Shown piece by piece: positions 1 through 7,304 of a stretch of DNA of 12,458 nucleotides. Made by a program: the position numbers and the translations under genes. The DNA is from JAFARZ01 sp035651595 (lineage in GTDB: Bacteria > Actinomycetota > Actinomycetes > Streptosporangiales > Streptosporangiaceae), in the NCBI GenBank assembly GCA_035651595.1, contig DASRFJ010000301.1, positions 1 to 12,458 on the forward strand, in the 5' to 3' direction. Under the pieces are notes generated by a model that worked only from the letters and a program-made list of their open reading frames with translations, was not told the DNA's origin and searched no databases. Each line of letters starts with the position of its first letter. The first letter of the stretch is position 1.

Positions 1-306
1 GTCCGGCCGGGTGCGGTGATCCCGGTCGGCGCCGTCGACGACCGGCCTGACTACGACTATGTCCGGGGCGTGACGCTGCACGTTTACGGCGCTGACGAGC
101 TTGCCGACGGGCAGTCGGTGACCACGGTGATCCCGGCGGCCAACGGCGGGGACGCCGCCACGTTCGTGACCACGCGGCGGGGTTCGGTGATCCGGGTGTC
201 GGCTTCGGCCGATGGGGAGTGGGGCGTGTTCGTTCCCGGCGTGACGCCGGAACGGATTGCCGCGGACGGACGGGTCCTCGAGCTGCCAGGATTCGTTCCG
301 GACTGA
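1..306 (+). CDS. GH31 family glycosidase (alpha-xylosidase-like), C-terminal fragment
   Basis: The reading frame is open from the first base, so the gene begins before the window and only about 101 C-terminal residues are seen. The fragment contains VIPVGAVDDRPDYDY, then GVTLHVY, a short 'LADGQSV' turn, VIPAANGG and a run of beta-strand-like segments. This pattern resembles the all-beta C-terminal domain (DUF5110 type) of GH31 enzymes; as I recall it, E. coli YicI alpha-xylosidase has a matching 'NDQRPDY...LQDG...VPAADG' stretch. GH31 enzymes hydrolyse alpha-glycosidic bonds at non-reducing ends. The catalytic aspartates lie upstream and cannot be checked, so alpha-xylosidase versus alpha-glucosidase is open. 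The stop is 24 bp before the MoxR gene on the same strand, so readthrough transcription is possible but no functional link is evident. Confidence 0.8.
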   Translation, partial: VRPGAVIPVGAVDDRPDYDYVRGVTLHVYGADELADGQSVTTVIPAANGGDAATFVTTRRGSVIRVSASADGEWGVFVPGVTPERIAADGRVLELPGFVPD

Positions 307-330
307 CCCGGAAAGATACACTCCCAGGTT

Positions 331-1213
<883 letters not shown>

Positions 1214-1221
<8 letters not shown>

Positions 1222-2437
1222 GGGCCTGGCCGGAACGCGGCCCGCGGCCGACGTCGCGGCGCTGGCTGCGGGGCTGGGCACGGCGATGCACGCCGCGGGC
1301 CTGCCGGTGGGGCCGGACCGGTGCGAGCGGCTCGCCCGGGCCGTGCACGTGATGAACGCCCACACGATCGCCGAACTGCACGCGTGCGCGCTCGCCACCC
1401 TGGTCAGCGACCCGAGCCAGGTGACCACGTTTGAGCGGGTGTTCGCGGTGCTGTTCGGCGGGCCGTCGCCGTTCGGCGAGCAGCGGCTCCCCCCGCCCCC
1501 CGCGATGACGCGCGGCGACCAGGACCCCGACCCGTGGCCGGCCGCCCGGGCGCAGGAACAGGCCGGCGGCTGGCCGGACGGCCTGCGGCCGCAGGTCACC
1601 GAGACCAGCCCGGGATCCGGCTCCGAGACGGAGTCCGTGACCGGCACCTTCCGGGTCGCATCGGCCGCGGAACGGCTCCGCGGCCGGGATTTCAACCAGC
1701 TCTCGGGCGGCGAGCTGCGGCAGCTCGTCGCGCTGATGCGCGAGCTGACGCTCGCCGTGCCGCCACGCCGGACCCGCCGCTACCGGCGAGCGCGGGACGG
1801 CAAGCGGCCCGACCTGCGCGGCACGCTCCGGCAGGCACGGCGCAGCGGCGGCGAGGCGATCCGGCTGGCCCGCAGGGCGCCACGATCACGCCCGCGCCGG
1901 CTTGTCGTGCTGTGTGACATCTCCGGCTCGATGGAACCGTACGCGCGGGCCCTGCTGATGCTCCTTTATTGCCTTAACGGCGGGCCCATGCGAGGGGGCG
2001 CGCAAAGCCGGCCGGAGATCTTCAGCTTCGCCACCCGGCTGACAAGGCTGACCCCGGCGCTGGCCGCGGCGACGCCGGAGACCATGCTGACCAAGGCCGG
2101 CGAGGCCGCGCCCGACTGGTCCGGCGGCACCAGGATCGGGGCCGCGCTGAAGGAATTCAACGATCGTTACGGTGTCCGCGGCATGGCCAGGGGGGCGGTC
2201 GTGCTGATCATCTCCGACGGCTGGGAGACCGGGGACCCGGCGCTGCTCGGCGCCCAGATGGCGCGGCTGCACCGGGTCGCGCACCGCGTCGTGTGGGCCA
2301 ACCCGCGCACCCAGTCGCCGCGCTACCGCCCCGAGGTGGGCGGCATGGCCGCCGCGTGGCCGTACTGCGACGCCGTGGTGAGCGCGCACAGCCTGGACGC
2401 CCTGCCCGACCTGCTAGCGGCCCTGCGCGCCGGGTAA
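1214..2437 (+). CDS. VWA domain-containing protein, CoxE-like partner of MoxR
   Basis: A 407-residue protein. The N-terminal half is helical with a Pro/Asp-rich linker at about 93-145; a conserved basic stretch (PPRRTRRYRRARDGKRPDL) sits near 183-201. The C-terminal half is a von Willebrand factor A domain. Its metal-ion-dependent adhesion site is complete: DISGS at 235-239, Thr306 in GGTRIG, and Asp335 in SDGWETG. This order matches the CoxE family (VWA_CoxE), cytoplasmic partners of MoxR ATPases. The GTG start at 1214 lies inside the MoxR gene, and the 8-bp overlap is typical of coupled pairs. The gene ends at TAA and is followed by a convergent intergenic region. The CoxE-like assignment is strong from domain order and neighbour; the metalloenzyme it serves is not shown. 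Confidence 0.88.
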
Positions 2438-2560
2438 TGGGCACTCCCCGACCAGCGCGTGCTCACGGCGTGCCGCGCGGTCCGGCCGTGATCGCGCCAG
2501 GCGCCGGCCCTTATCATGACATTTCGCTTATTTCGGGCGCACCGCCAGGCGCGCCAGATT

Positions 2561-2607
2561 ATTGCGGACAGTTACCCCCCCAAACTGGGGGTGTAACTGT
2601 CCGCAAT
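2561..2607. repeat. Near-perfect 47-bp inverted repeat (hairpin) between convergent genes
   Basis: The left arm is 2561-2581 and the right arm 2587-2607, with a 5-nt loop (AAACT). The outer 15 bp (ATTGCGGACAGTTAC) pair perfectly. There is one C/T mismatch (2576 versus 2592), then five C:G pairs close the loop. No U-run follows on either strand, so it is not a classical intrinsic terminator, though its place between convergent genes suits a bidirectional one. Outside the arms the similarity continues weakly (AAT-N-AT on both sides). That is also what two outward-facing ends of a lost insertion element would look like. Which explanation holds is undecided. Confidence 0.9.
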
Positions 2608-2666
2608 CATTCCGGATCGCCTCTCGTCGCGTGAACGCGCCGCGTGATGCTGCTAGCGTGATAACG

Positions 2667-2699
2667 CCGCTGGCGCGCAAAGCGGGTGCGCGCCAGCGG
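2667..2699 (-). terminator. GC-rich hairpin, probable terminator of the molybdoenzyme transcript
   Basis: Perfect 12-bp arms CCGCTGGCGCGC (2667-2678) and GCGCGCCAGCGG (2688-2699) enclose a 9-nt loop whose outer bases can add one A:T pair. The hairpin begins 17 nt after the stop codon of the minus-strand molybdopterin oxidoreductase gene. There is only a short GCGTTATC after it rather than a U-run. Strong GC stems without a good U-tail are common as terminators in actinomycetes. Position and stem strength support the call. Confidence 0.65.
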
Positions 2700-2716
2700 G
2701 GTCTTGGGGGTCCTGG

Positions 2717-3775
2717 TCAGGCCACGGTTACCTGGACCGTGTGGTAGCCGGTCGCGCCGTTCGGCTCGGTCTTGTGGTTCATCGCGGTCTGCGTGTAGCC
2801 GGTCTTGTCGGTGGCCCGGACCTTGATGGTGTGCTGGCCGGGGGTGGCGTGCCACGCGTAGTACCACTGCCGCCACGTGTCGATGGTGTCCTGGGCGGCG
2901 AGCTGCGCGGGAGTCCAGGTGCCGTCCACGTAGACCTCGACCGCCTCGATGCCGCGGTGCTGCGCCCAGGCGACCCCGGCGATCATCACCTTGCCGGCGC
3001 TCACGTTCGCGCTGTTCTTCGGCACGTCGATGCGCGACTCGGTCTTGATCGGGGCGGTCTGGGACCAGCCGCGGTGCGTCCAGTAGGCGTCGAACGCCGC
3101 GAACGTGGTGACCTGCATGTCGACCACCCACTTGCACGCCGACACGTACCCGTACAGGCCGGGCACCACGACCCGGACCGGGAAGCCGTGTTCCTGCGGC
3201 AGCGGCTGGCCGTTCATGCCGACGGCGAGCAGCGCCGCGCGGCCGTCCATCACGGGATCGACGGCGACGCCGATGTTCATGCCGTTCACGTCGCGCATCA
3301 CGATCTGCTGAGCGCCGGACTGGAGGCCCGCCTTGCGCAACACGTCGGCCAGCATCGTGCCCTGCCAGCGGGCGTTGCCGATGTAGCCGCCGCCGACGCC
3401 CTCCGACACGCAGGTGAGCGTGACGTCGTGGTCAATCATCGGCTGCTTCATCAGCTCGGCGAAGCTCATCGTTATCGGGCGGTCCACCATCCCGTGAATA
3501 TTCAGCTGCCACGAGGACGGCTCGACCTGCGGCGCGACGATTGCGGTGTCGACCCGGTAGAAGTCGGCGTTCGAGGTGTAAAACGAGGACAGGCCCGGGA
3601 CGTTCAGCGTCGCGTTCTTCGGCAGCGGCTTGGGCTTGACCACCGGGGCGGTGAGCTTCACCTGGGCGGTGTTCACGGTGTTCCGCTTGTTGCTGAGCAT
3701 CTGCCCGCCGATGCCGGCCGCGGCCGCGACAGTGGCCGTCGCGCCGCTGGCGACCATGAACTTGCGACGGTTCAC
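2717..3775 (-). CDS. Molybdopterin-dependent oxidoreductase, Tat-exported, sulfite-oxidase fold
   Basis: A 352-residue protein starting with a twin-arginine signal: RRKFM at residues 3-7, then a hydrophobic Ala/Gly-rich stretch to about 27. Export as a folded cofactor-bearing protein is therefore expected. The catalytic domain (about 55-230, oxidoreductase molybdopterin-binding type) carries LTCVSEGVGG, where Cys122 is the expected molybdenum ligand, plus GNARW and GFPVRVVVPGLYGY (197-210). Residues about 240-352 form the Ig-like dimerisation domain (VAWAQHRGIEAVEV, DTWRQW). GTG at 3775 is chosen because it overlaps the previous stop as TAGTG, has GGAGG nine bases upstream and keeps the Tat motif at the extreme N-terminus. 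The substrate is unknown; sulfite oxidase or an MsrP-like reductase are the nearest known themes. The heme partner typical of MsrQ-MsrP is not present in the window. Confidence 0.92.
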   Translation of the reverse strand: MNRRKFMVASGATATVAAAAGIGGQMLSNKRNTVNTAQVKLTAPVVKPKPLPKNATLNVPGLSSFYTSNADFYRVDTAIVAPQVEPSSWQLNIHGMVDRPITMSFAELMKQPMIDHDVTLTCVSEGVGGGYIGNARWQGTMLADVLRKAGLQSGAQQIVMRDVNGMNIGVAVDPVMDGRAALLAVGMNGQPLPQEHGFPVRVVVPGLYGYVSACKWVVDMQVTTFAAFDAYWTHRGWSQTAPIKTESRIDVPKNSANVSAGKVMIAGVAWAQHRGIEAVEVYVDGTWTPAQLAAQDTIDTWRQWYYAWHATPGQHTIKVRATDKTGYTQTAMNHKTEPNGATGYHTVQVTVA

Positions 3776-4872
3776 TACGCCCAGCCTCCAGCCGCGTGCG
3801 TCCCGCCGTGACGCCCAGTACGGCCAGTACGGCTGCCGCGACTGACGGGGCGAGTGGGCTCGGAGGCCGCGGCGTGCGCCAGCCACAGCAGCGCGGCGAC
3901 GCCGGCGATGCCGCCGATGACCGACGGGATGACGTCACTGAACTTGCTGTCCGGCCGGGTATAGGCGATGTACGCGCCGAACAAGCCGAACACCGCGACC
4001 CCCACGATGCCGATCGTGGTCCGCCGCCGCGCCATGACGCCGATGCCGACCGCGAGGAGCGTGATCGTGACGTACATGCCGAGCAGGAGCATGGTCTTGT
4101 CGTGCTCACCGAACTTCTCGACCGCGAAGTTCTTCAGCCACGACGGCGTGTGGTCGATGAACCATTCGCCCACCGCGATGATCGGCGAGGCCTGCGGCCG
4201 GAAGAACGCGGCGACCAGCGTCGCGATCCCGATCGCGGCGCCGGCGGCAACCACGCCCATCACGCCGCCGGCGATCATGCCCGGCGAGTCGTCGTCCGTG
4301 GCCGGCTCATCCAGATCGGCGCCGAAGCCGTCCCAGCGCGTCTCATCGGGAGCGGCGAGCATCGGGCCGGACGGCCGCTCGTCCGGATACCCCTGGTAGC
4401 CCTGATGCCCCTGGTAATTCTGATAGCCGGCCGGGGCGCCGTACTCGGCCTGCCCGTACTCGGCCTGCCCGTATTGGGGCTGCCCGTACTGACCCGGTCC
4501 GTACTGGCCCTCCTCGTACTGCCCTTGCCCGTACCGAGGCTGCTGCCCGTACGGCTGTTGCGCGTCCTGAGGCTGCTGCCCGTACTCGGCCTGCCCGTAC
4601 TCGGCCTGGCCGTACTGGGCCGGGGCGTACCCGTCTTGTGGCCCGGCGTGACCGGCGAACGGATCGGCGTAGCCCTCCTGGGGCGGGTAGCCGTCGTAGC
4701 CCGCATAGTTCTGCGCCCCCGCGTAAGCCTGGGCGCCGTCGAACGCGTCGCCGTAGCCAGGCTGCTCCTGGTAACTCTGGATCGCCCAAGGCGGGCCGCC
4801 GACGCTCGATGGCGTCCCATTGGGGGGCGTCAGCGTGCGGTTGCCCGGGTAGCGGAGCGGGTCGTAACTCAT
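3775..4872 (-). CDS. Four-TM membrane protein with Tyr/Gln/Gly-rich tail; membrane half of a split molybdoenzyme
   Basis: A 365-residue protein. Residues 1-198 are disordered and low in complexity, with repeated QYGQ/EYGQ units at about 86-145. Four hydrophobic helices follow at about 199-224, 261-280, 286-304 and 313-335, then a basic tail (RGSRTGRTGRHGG). By the positive-inside rule both ends are cytoplasmic. The first outer loop (RPQASPIIAVGEWFIDHTP...KTFGEHDK-like) and the TRP after TM3 match, as I recall them, the N-terminal membrane portion of actinobacterial molybdopterin oxidoreductases in which TM helices and catalytic domain form one chain. Here the chain ends at TAG and the catalytic half begins at the overlapping GTG. 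ATG 4872 is chosen for its AGGAA ribosome site; GTG at 4884 is an alternative. Probable role: membrane anchor or docking partner. Confidence 0.8.
   Translation of the reverse strand: MSYDPLRYPGNRTLTPPNGTPSSVGGPPWAIQSYQEQPGYGDAFDGAQAYAGAQNYAGYDGYPPQEGYADPFAGHAGPQDGYAPAQYGQAEYGQAEYGQQPQDAQQPYGQQPRYGQGQYEEGQYGPGQYGQPQYGQAEYGQAEYGAPAGYQNYQGHQGYQGYPDERPSGPMLAAPDETRWDGFGADLDEPATDDDSPGMIAGGVMGVVAAGAAIGIATLVAAFFRPQASPIIAVGEWFIDHTPSWLKNFAVEKFGEHDKTMLLLGMYVTITLLAVGIGVMARRRTTIGIVGVAVFGLFGAYIAYTRPDSKFSDVIPSVIGGIAGVAALLWLAHAAASEPTRPVSRGSRTGRTGRHGGTHAAGGWA
3785..3789 (-). promoter_or_regulatory. Ribosome binding site deciding the molybdoenzyme start
   Basis: GGAGG on the minus strand lies inside the last codons of the upstream 4-TM gene, 9 nt before the GTG at 3775. 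It supports separate initiation of the molybdoenzyme. The frame is also open further upstream (to 3886), but that longer start would encode an Arg-rich shadow of the membrane protein's tail. Confidence 0.75.
4438..4617 (-). repeat. In-frame 15-bp tandem repeats encoding Q-A/P-E/Q-Y-G units
   Basis: Inside the 4-TM protein gene, degenerate 15-bp units (plus-strand CCCGTACTCGGCCTG and variants) are arrayed in tandem. Two exact 29-bp copies at 4439-4467 and 4580-4608 are 141 bp apart, a whole number of codons. This layout suggests duplication or slippage that preserved the frame. The encoded tract is Tyr/Gln/Gly-rich and predicted to be cytoplasmic and disordered. Confidence 0.85.
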
Positions 4873-4922
4873 ATTCCTATTCACGGGGTACGGCGGTGCC
4901 GCTGTTCGATCTTCGGCCGGGG

Positions 4923-4940
4923 GGTAAGCAACCGGTAAGA
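4923..4940 (-). promoter_or_regulatory. Tandem direct-repeat site B upstream of the 4-TM/molybdoenzyme genes
   Basis: On the plus strand GGTAAGC (4923-4929) and GGTAAGA (4934-4940) repeat with an 11-bp period. On the transcribed strand this reads TCTTACC-N4-GCTTACC. The site begins 11 bases after the stop codon of the GT87 gene and ends exactly 50 nt before the ATG at 4872. Matching architecture at 6487-6504 makes chance unlikely. Direct repeats of one helical turn are the usual target shape of OmpR-family regulators, and one is encoded at 7305. Binding is an inference. Confidence 0.55.
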
Positions 4941-4951
4941 ACCGGGCGAGG

Positions 4952-6436
4952 TCAGACCCGCACACGGCGTGGCAGCGCCGCGATCGTGCGCACTTCCGCC
5001 GCTTCCGCCGCGACCGCAGCCCCTACTGGCGCCAGCATCGTCTCGGCGGGAACCGTCTCCGCGATGGCCGCCGGGACGGTGACAGGTGTCGCGGCCGGGC
5101 CGGCCAGGAAGCGCCGGACAAGCCAGCCGGCCGTGACCACGAGAACCGGAATGCCGTAACCGACCGCGTAGCGGTAATGCCACGGCACGGTGAAGTGGCC
5201 CATGCTCGGCTCCGCCGCGTAGTACCCGCCGGCCGCGAACGCCAGCCACTCCGGATGTCCGTCCAGCGCCACGAGCATCACCAGCAGCAGGGCGTACCAC
5301 TGGTAGTGCGGCGTAGTGACGGCCAGCGCGGCGGCGGTCATCACGACCGCGCCGCGCCACGGCGCGTCCGGGTCGGACCACCGCAGCACCGCCAGTCCCA
5401 CCACCGCGAGCACCAGGACGGCGACGACGATGGCCGTCTTGCCGCCGGTGAACAGGTCGATGATGCCGAACCTGCTCCCGTTGTCGTAGCCCTCCTGCTG
5501 CAAGTAGCCGGGGATGAAGCCGATCACCTTGCCGCCGACCGCGAACAGGTGCGGGATGTATACGACGGTGACCGCCGACAGGGCGGAGAGGGCCACGGTC
5601 AGCCAGCGCCGCCGCAGCACCGCCGGTACGGCCAGCGCGGGGGTCAGCTTCGTGGCGATGGCGAGGCCGAGCAGCGCACCGCCCGCGATCGTCCGGCTTC
5701 TGCTCTGGGCCGTCGCCAGCAGCAGCAACGCGGCAAGCGCGATGGCTACCGCCACGACATCCACGTGTGCGTTGTTGCCGGCCTCGAGCGCGACGGTCGG
5801 ACACCAGGACCACAGCGCCGCCATCCGGATGTCCCTGCGCAGTCTGCGCAAGCCGAACAGCAGCAAGATCGTGGTCAGCAGCGCGAAACCGGCCGTGGTG
5901 GCCTGAATCGGCGTGGTCGACGTGCTGCCACCCGGTTCGATGTGCACGCCGAGGAAGTACGCCTCCGCCACCGGCGGGTAAATGGTGTGCACCGTCGGCC
6001 GGTTGATCATCGTGCAGCCGGGGGCGAAGTACGTGCTGGACTTCACGCAGTATTCGGCGCCCTGATGCCAGAGGAATTCGTTCCTGAGCCCGGTCAGGTG
6101 CGTCGAGGCGGGCGAGTAGGCATACGGGTCGACGCCGGCCGCCTGCACCTTGCCGTCCCAGATGTACCGGTACAGGTCGGTGCTTTGCTGCGGCGGCGCG
6201 GACATGGCCGCGACCTGCACCCCGATGCCACCGAGCAGGATGAGCACAACGGCGGCGCGCAACGACACCTTGCGCAGCAGCCACGCGGCACTGAGGAACG
6301 CCAGCCAGGCCACGATGACGAAGGGCAGCGGCCGGATCTTCGCCGGATCGAGGCTGGGCCGGGCGAGCAGCAGCACCATCGCCGTGAGCAGGGCGAGTGC
6401 GGCGAGTATTCCAGCGACCCGGACTTTAGCGTTCAT
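4952..6436 (-). CDS. GT87-like polytopic membrane glycosyltransferase (GT-C fold)
   Basis: A 494-residue protein with about ten or more hydrophobic helices. After the first helices comes a large outer loop with the GT-C acidic motif (STDLYRYIWDG, Asp87) and GVDPYAYSP (101-109). NRPTVHTIYPPVAEAYF (145-161) and GLAIATKLTPAL (257-268) follow. These match polyprenyl-phosphate-mannose or -glucose dependent transferases of the GT87/DUF2029 group, which add sugars to lipids or glycans on the outer membrane face. ATG 6436 is chosen because the hydrophobic N-terminus begins there; upstream residues are Arg-rich shadow. No good ribosome site is seen. The gene lies 62 nt after the methyltransferase stop and 79 nt before the 4-TM gene, all co-directional. 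The C-terminal 45 residues are Ala/Val-rich and probably cytoplasmic. Donor and acceptor are unknown. Confidence 0.82.
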   Translation of the reverse strand: MNAKVRVAGILAALALLTAMVLLLARPSLDPAKIRPLPFVIVAWLAFLSAAWLLRKVSLRAAVVLILLGGIGVQVAAMSAPPQQSTDLYRYIWDGKVQAAGVDPYAYSPASTHLTGLRNEFLWHQGAEYCVKSSTYFAPGCTMINRPTVHTIYPPVAEAYFLGVHIEPGGSTSTTPIQATTAGFALLTTILLLFGLRRLRRDIRMAALWSWCPTVALEAGNNAHVDVVAVAIALAALLLLATAQSRSRTIAGGALLGLAIATKLTPALAVPAVLRRRWLTVALSALSAVTVVYIPHLFAVGGKVIGFIPGYLQQEGYDNGSRFGIIDLFTGGKTAIVVAVLVLAVVGLAVLRWSDPDAPWRGAVVMTAAALAVTTPHYQWYALLLVMLVALDGHPEWLAFAAGGYYAAEPSMGHFTVPWHYRYAVGYGIPVLVVTAGWLVRRFLAGPAATPVTVPAAIAETVPAETMLAPVGAAVAAEAAEVRTIAALPRRVRV

Positions 6437-6486
6437 GCCGTCAGGTTGCCATCCCGCTGGCGGGCGGGGGCGCTGCCGGGCCCGGG

Positions 6487-6504
6487 TGTAAGCGATCGTT
6501 AAGA
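6487..6504 (-). promoter_or_regulatory. Tandem direct-repeat site A upstream of the GT87 gene
   Basis: On the plus strand TGTAAGC (6487-6493) and GTTAAGA (6498-6504) repeat with an 11-bp period, the same design as the site at 4923-4940 (shared TAAGC-N-A-N-CG-N-TAAGA). It overlaps the TAA stop of the methyltransferase gene and ends exactly 50 nt before the GT87 ATG. Inferred to be a binding site for an OmpR-type response regulator or a promoter element of an internal transcript. No clear -10 box is visible in the GC-rich 50-nt leader. Confidence 0.55.
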
Positions 6505-7137
6505 GGCAGGCGTCTCGGACATGGCCGCGATCAGGGCGAACCAGCGCCCGTCGACCGACCAGGTGTCCACTTCGCCAAGCCCGGCGTCCTCGGCGACTTC
6601 GGCGATATGGTCGGCCCCCACGTACGCCCAGGGGAACCACGCGCTCGCCGTGCCGGCGTGGCACAGCCGCACTTGCTCGCGCCGCAGCGGCATGCCCGGC
6701 GGATCCAGCTCGACCAGCGCCCGGCCGTTCGGTGCCAGCAGTTCGCCGACTCGCCGCAGGAGTGCCGACGGGTCACCGCCGATGCCGATGTTCCCGTCGG
6801 CAAGCAGCACCGTGCCCCACCGGCCGGTGCCCGGCACCCGGTCGAAGACGTCGCGCAGCATGACGAGCGCGCCAGAGGATCTGGCCAGGCCGACCGCGTA
6901 CGGGGTGATGTCGATGCCGAGCGCCGGAATGCCGCGCTCCGCGAGCGCGACCGTCAGCCGGCCCGGGCCGGAGCCGATGTCCAGCGTCGGACCCTTGCAG
7001 TGGTCCAGGATCGACTTGTCGCCGGGGCTGCAATTCAGCCAGCTGTCCACGGCGAGCGGAATCCGGCTGCCGTCGGCATGCTCGACCTCCGGCCTGACCC
7101 GGCCGGCTAGCGCGCGCTCATAGAGTTCCCCGAGCAC
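6499..7137 (-). CDS. Class I SAM-dependent methyltransferase
   Basis: A 212-residue protein with a Rossmann methyltransferase core. Motif I is LDIGSGPGR (52-60), the acidic residue after beta-2 is Asp75 in LGIDITPY, and LLADGNIGIGGDP (111-123) is a strongly conserved feature of one actinobacterial subfamily. The last third (FPWAYVG, VDGRWFALIA) completes the fold. The frame is open to a TTG at 7224, but GTG 7137 has a near-ideal GGAGGAG ribosome site five bases upstream and fits the family's usual short N-terminus, so it is preferred. The gene is the first of the minus-strand set and is divergent from the response regulator. The substrate is unknown; a small molecule or lipid-linked product of the neighbouring enzymes is possible but unproven. 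Confidence 0.88.
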   Translation of the reverse strand: MLGELYERALAGRVRPEVEHADGSRIPLAVDSWLNCSPGDKSILDHCKGPTLDIGSGPGRLTVALAERGIPALGIDITPYAVGLARSSGALVMLRDVFDRVPGTGRWGTVLLADGNIGIGGDPSALLRRVGELLAPNGRALVELDPPGMPLRREQVRLCHAGTASAWFPWAYVGADHIAEVAEDAGLGEVDTWSVDGRWFALIAAMSETPAS

Positions 7138-7142
7138 GAGGT

Positions 7143-7149
7143 CTCCTCC
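7143..7149 (-). promoter_or_regulatory. Strong ribosome binding site of the methyltransferase gene
   Basis: GGAGGAG on the minus strand, 5 nt before GTG 7137. It is the best Shine-Dalgarno match in the window and decides the start against the upstream TTG at 7224, which has no such site. The 5' region from 7150 to 7304 is therefore untranslated and promoter DNA shared with the divergent response-regulator gene. Confidence 0.85.
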
Positions 7150-7225
7150 CTGCTGGTCTGGAACCCATTCAGTTTCGGGCCTGCCGGGCAGGTGGCGGGC
7201 GGCATACCGACGCAGGTACGACAAT

Positions 7226-7252
7226 CGTCACTGTGCTTACGGAGTAGTGACG
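7226..7252. promoter_or_regulatory. Inverted repeat in the divergent promoter region, candidate operator
   Basis: CGTCACT (7226-7232) and AGTGACG (7246-7252) are perfect 7-bp inverted arms with a 13-bp spacer, so half-site centres are 20 bp apart (two helical turns). It sits midway between the divergent methyltransferase and response-regulator genes. Geometry suits a dimeric regulator, but no identity can be assigned. Nearby, GTCCGGTT occurs twice (7258-7265 and 7286-7293). No convincing -35/-10 pair was found. Confidence 0.35.
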
Positions 7253-7304
7253 CTTTCGTCCGGTTTCCTGGTCGGACTCTGCTCTGTCCGGTTACGGTAG
7301 GTAG

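Noticed and set aside
2741..3811. Long open frame on the plus strand opposite the molybdoenzyme gene (356 residues)
   Set aside because: Its translation is His/Arg/Val-rich with no domain, and it is the antisense shadow of a gene with a clear cofactor-binding motif.
4438..4617. CRISPR-like array suggested by repeated 15-bp units
   Set aside because: Units are contiguous, degenerate, in-frame and lack unique spacers; they encode a low-complexity peptide tract.
4881..6284. Alternative minus-strand frame over the GT87 gene
   Set aside because: Gly/Arg-rich translation lacking hydrophobic helices; the true frame has regular TM segments.
5177..6502. 441-residue plus-strand open frame opposite the GT87 gene
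   Set aside because: Composition is Arg/Gln/His-rich with no recognisable motif; the minus strand encodes a coherent polytopic enzyme with GT-C motifs.
7138..7224. Longer methyltransferase start at TTG 7224
   Set aside because: No ribosome site there; GTG 7137 has GGAGGAG five bases ahead and gives the usual family length.
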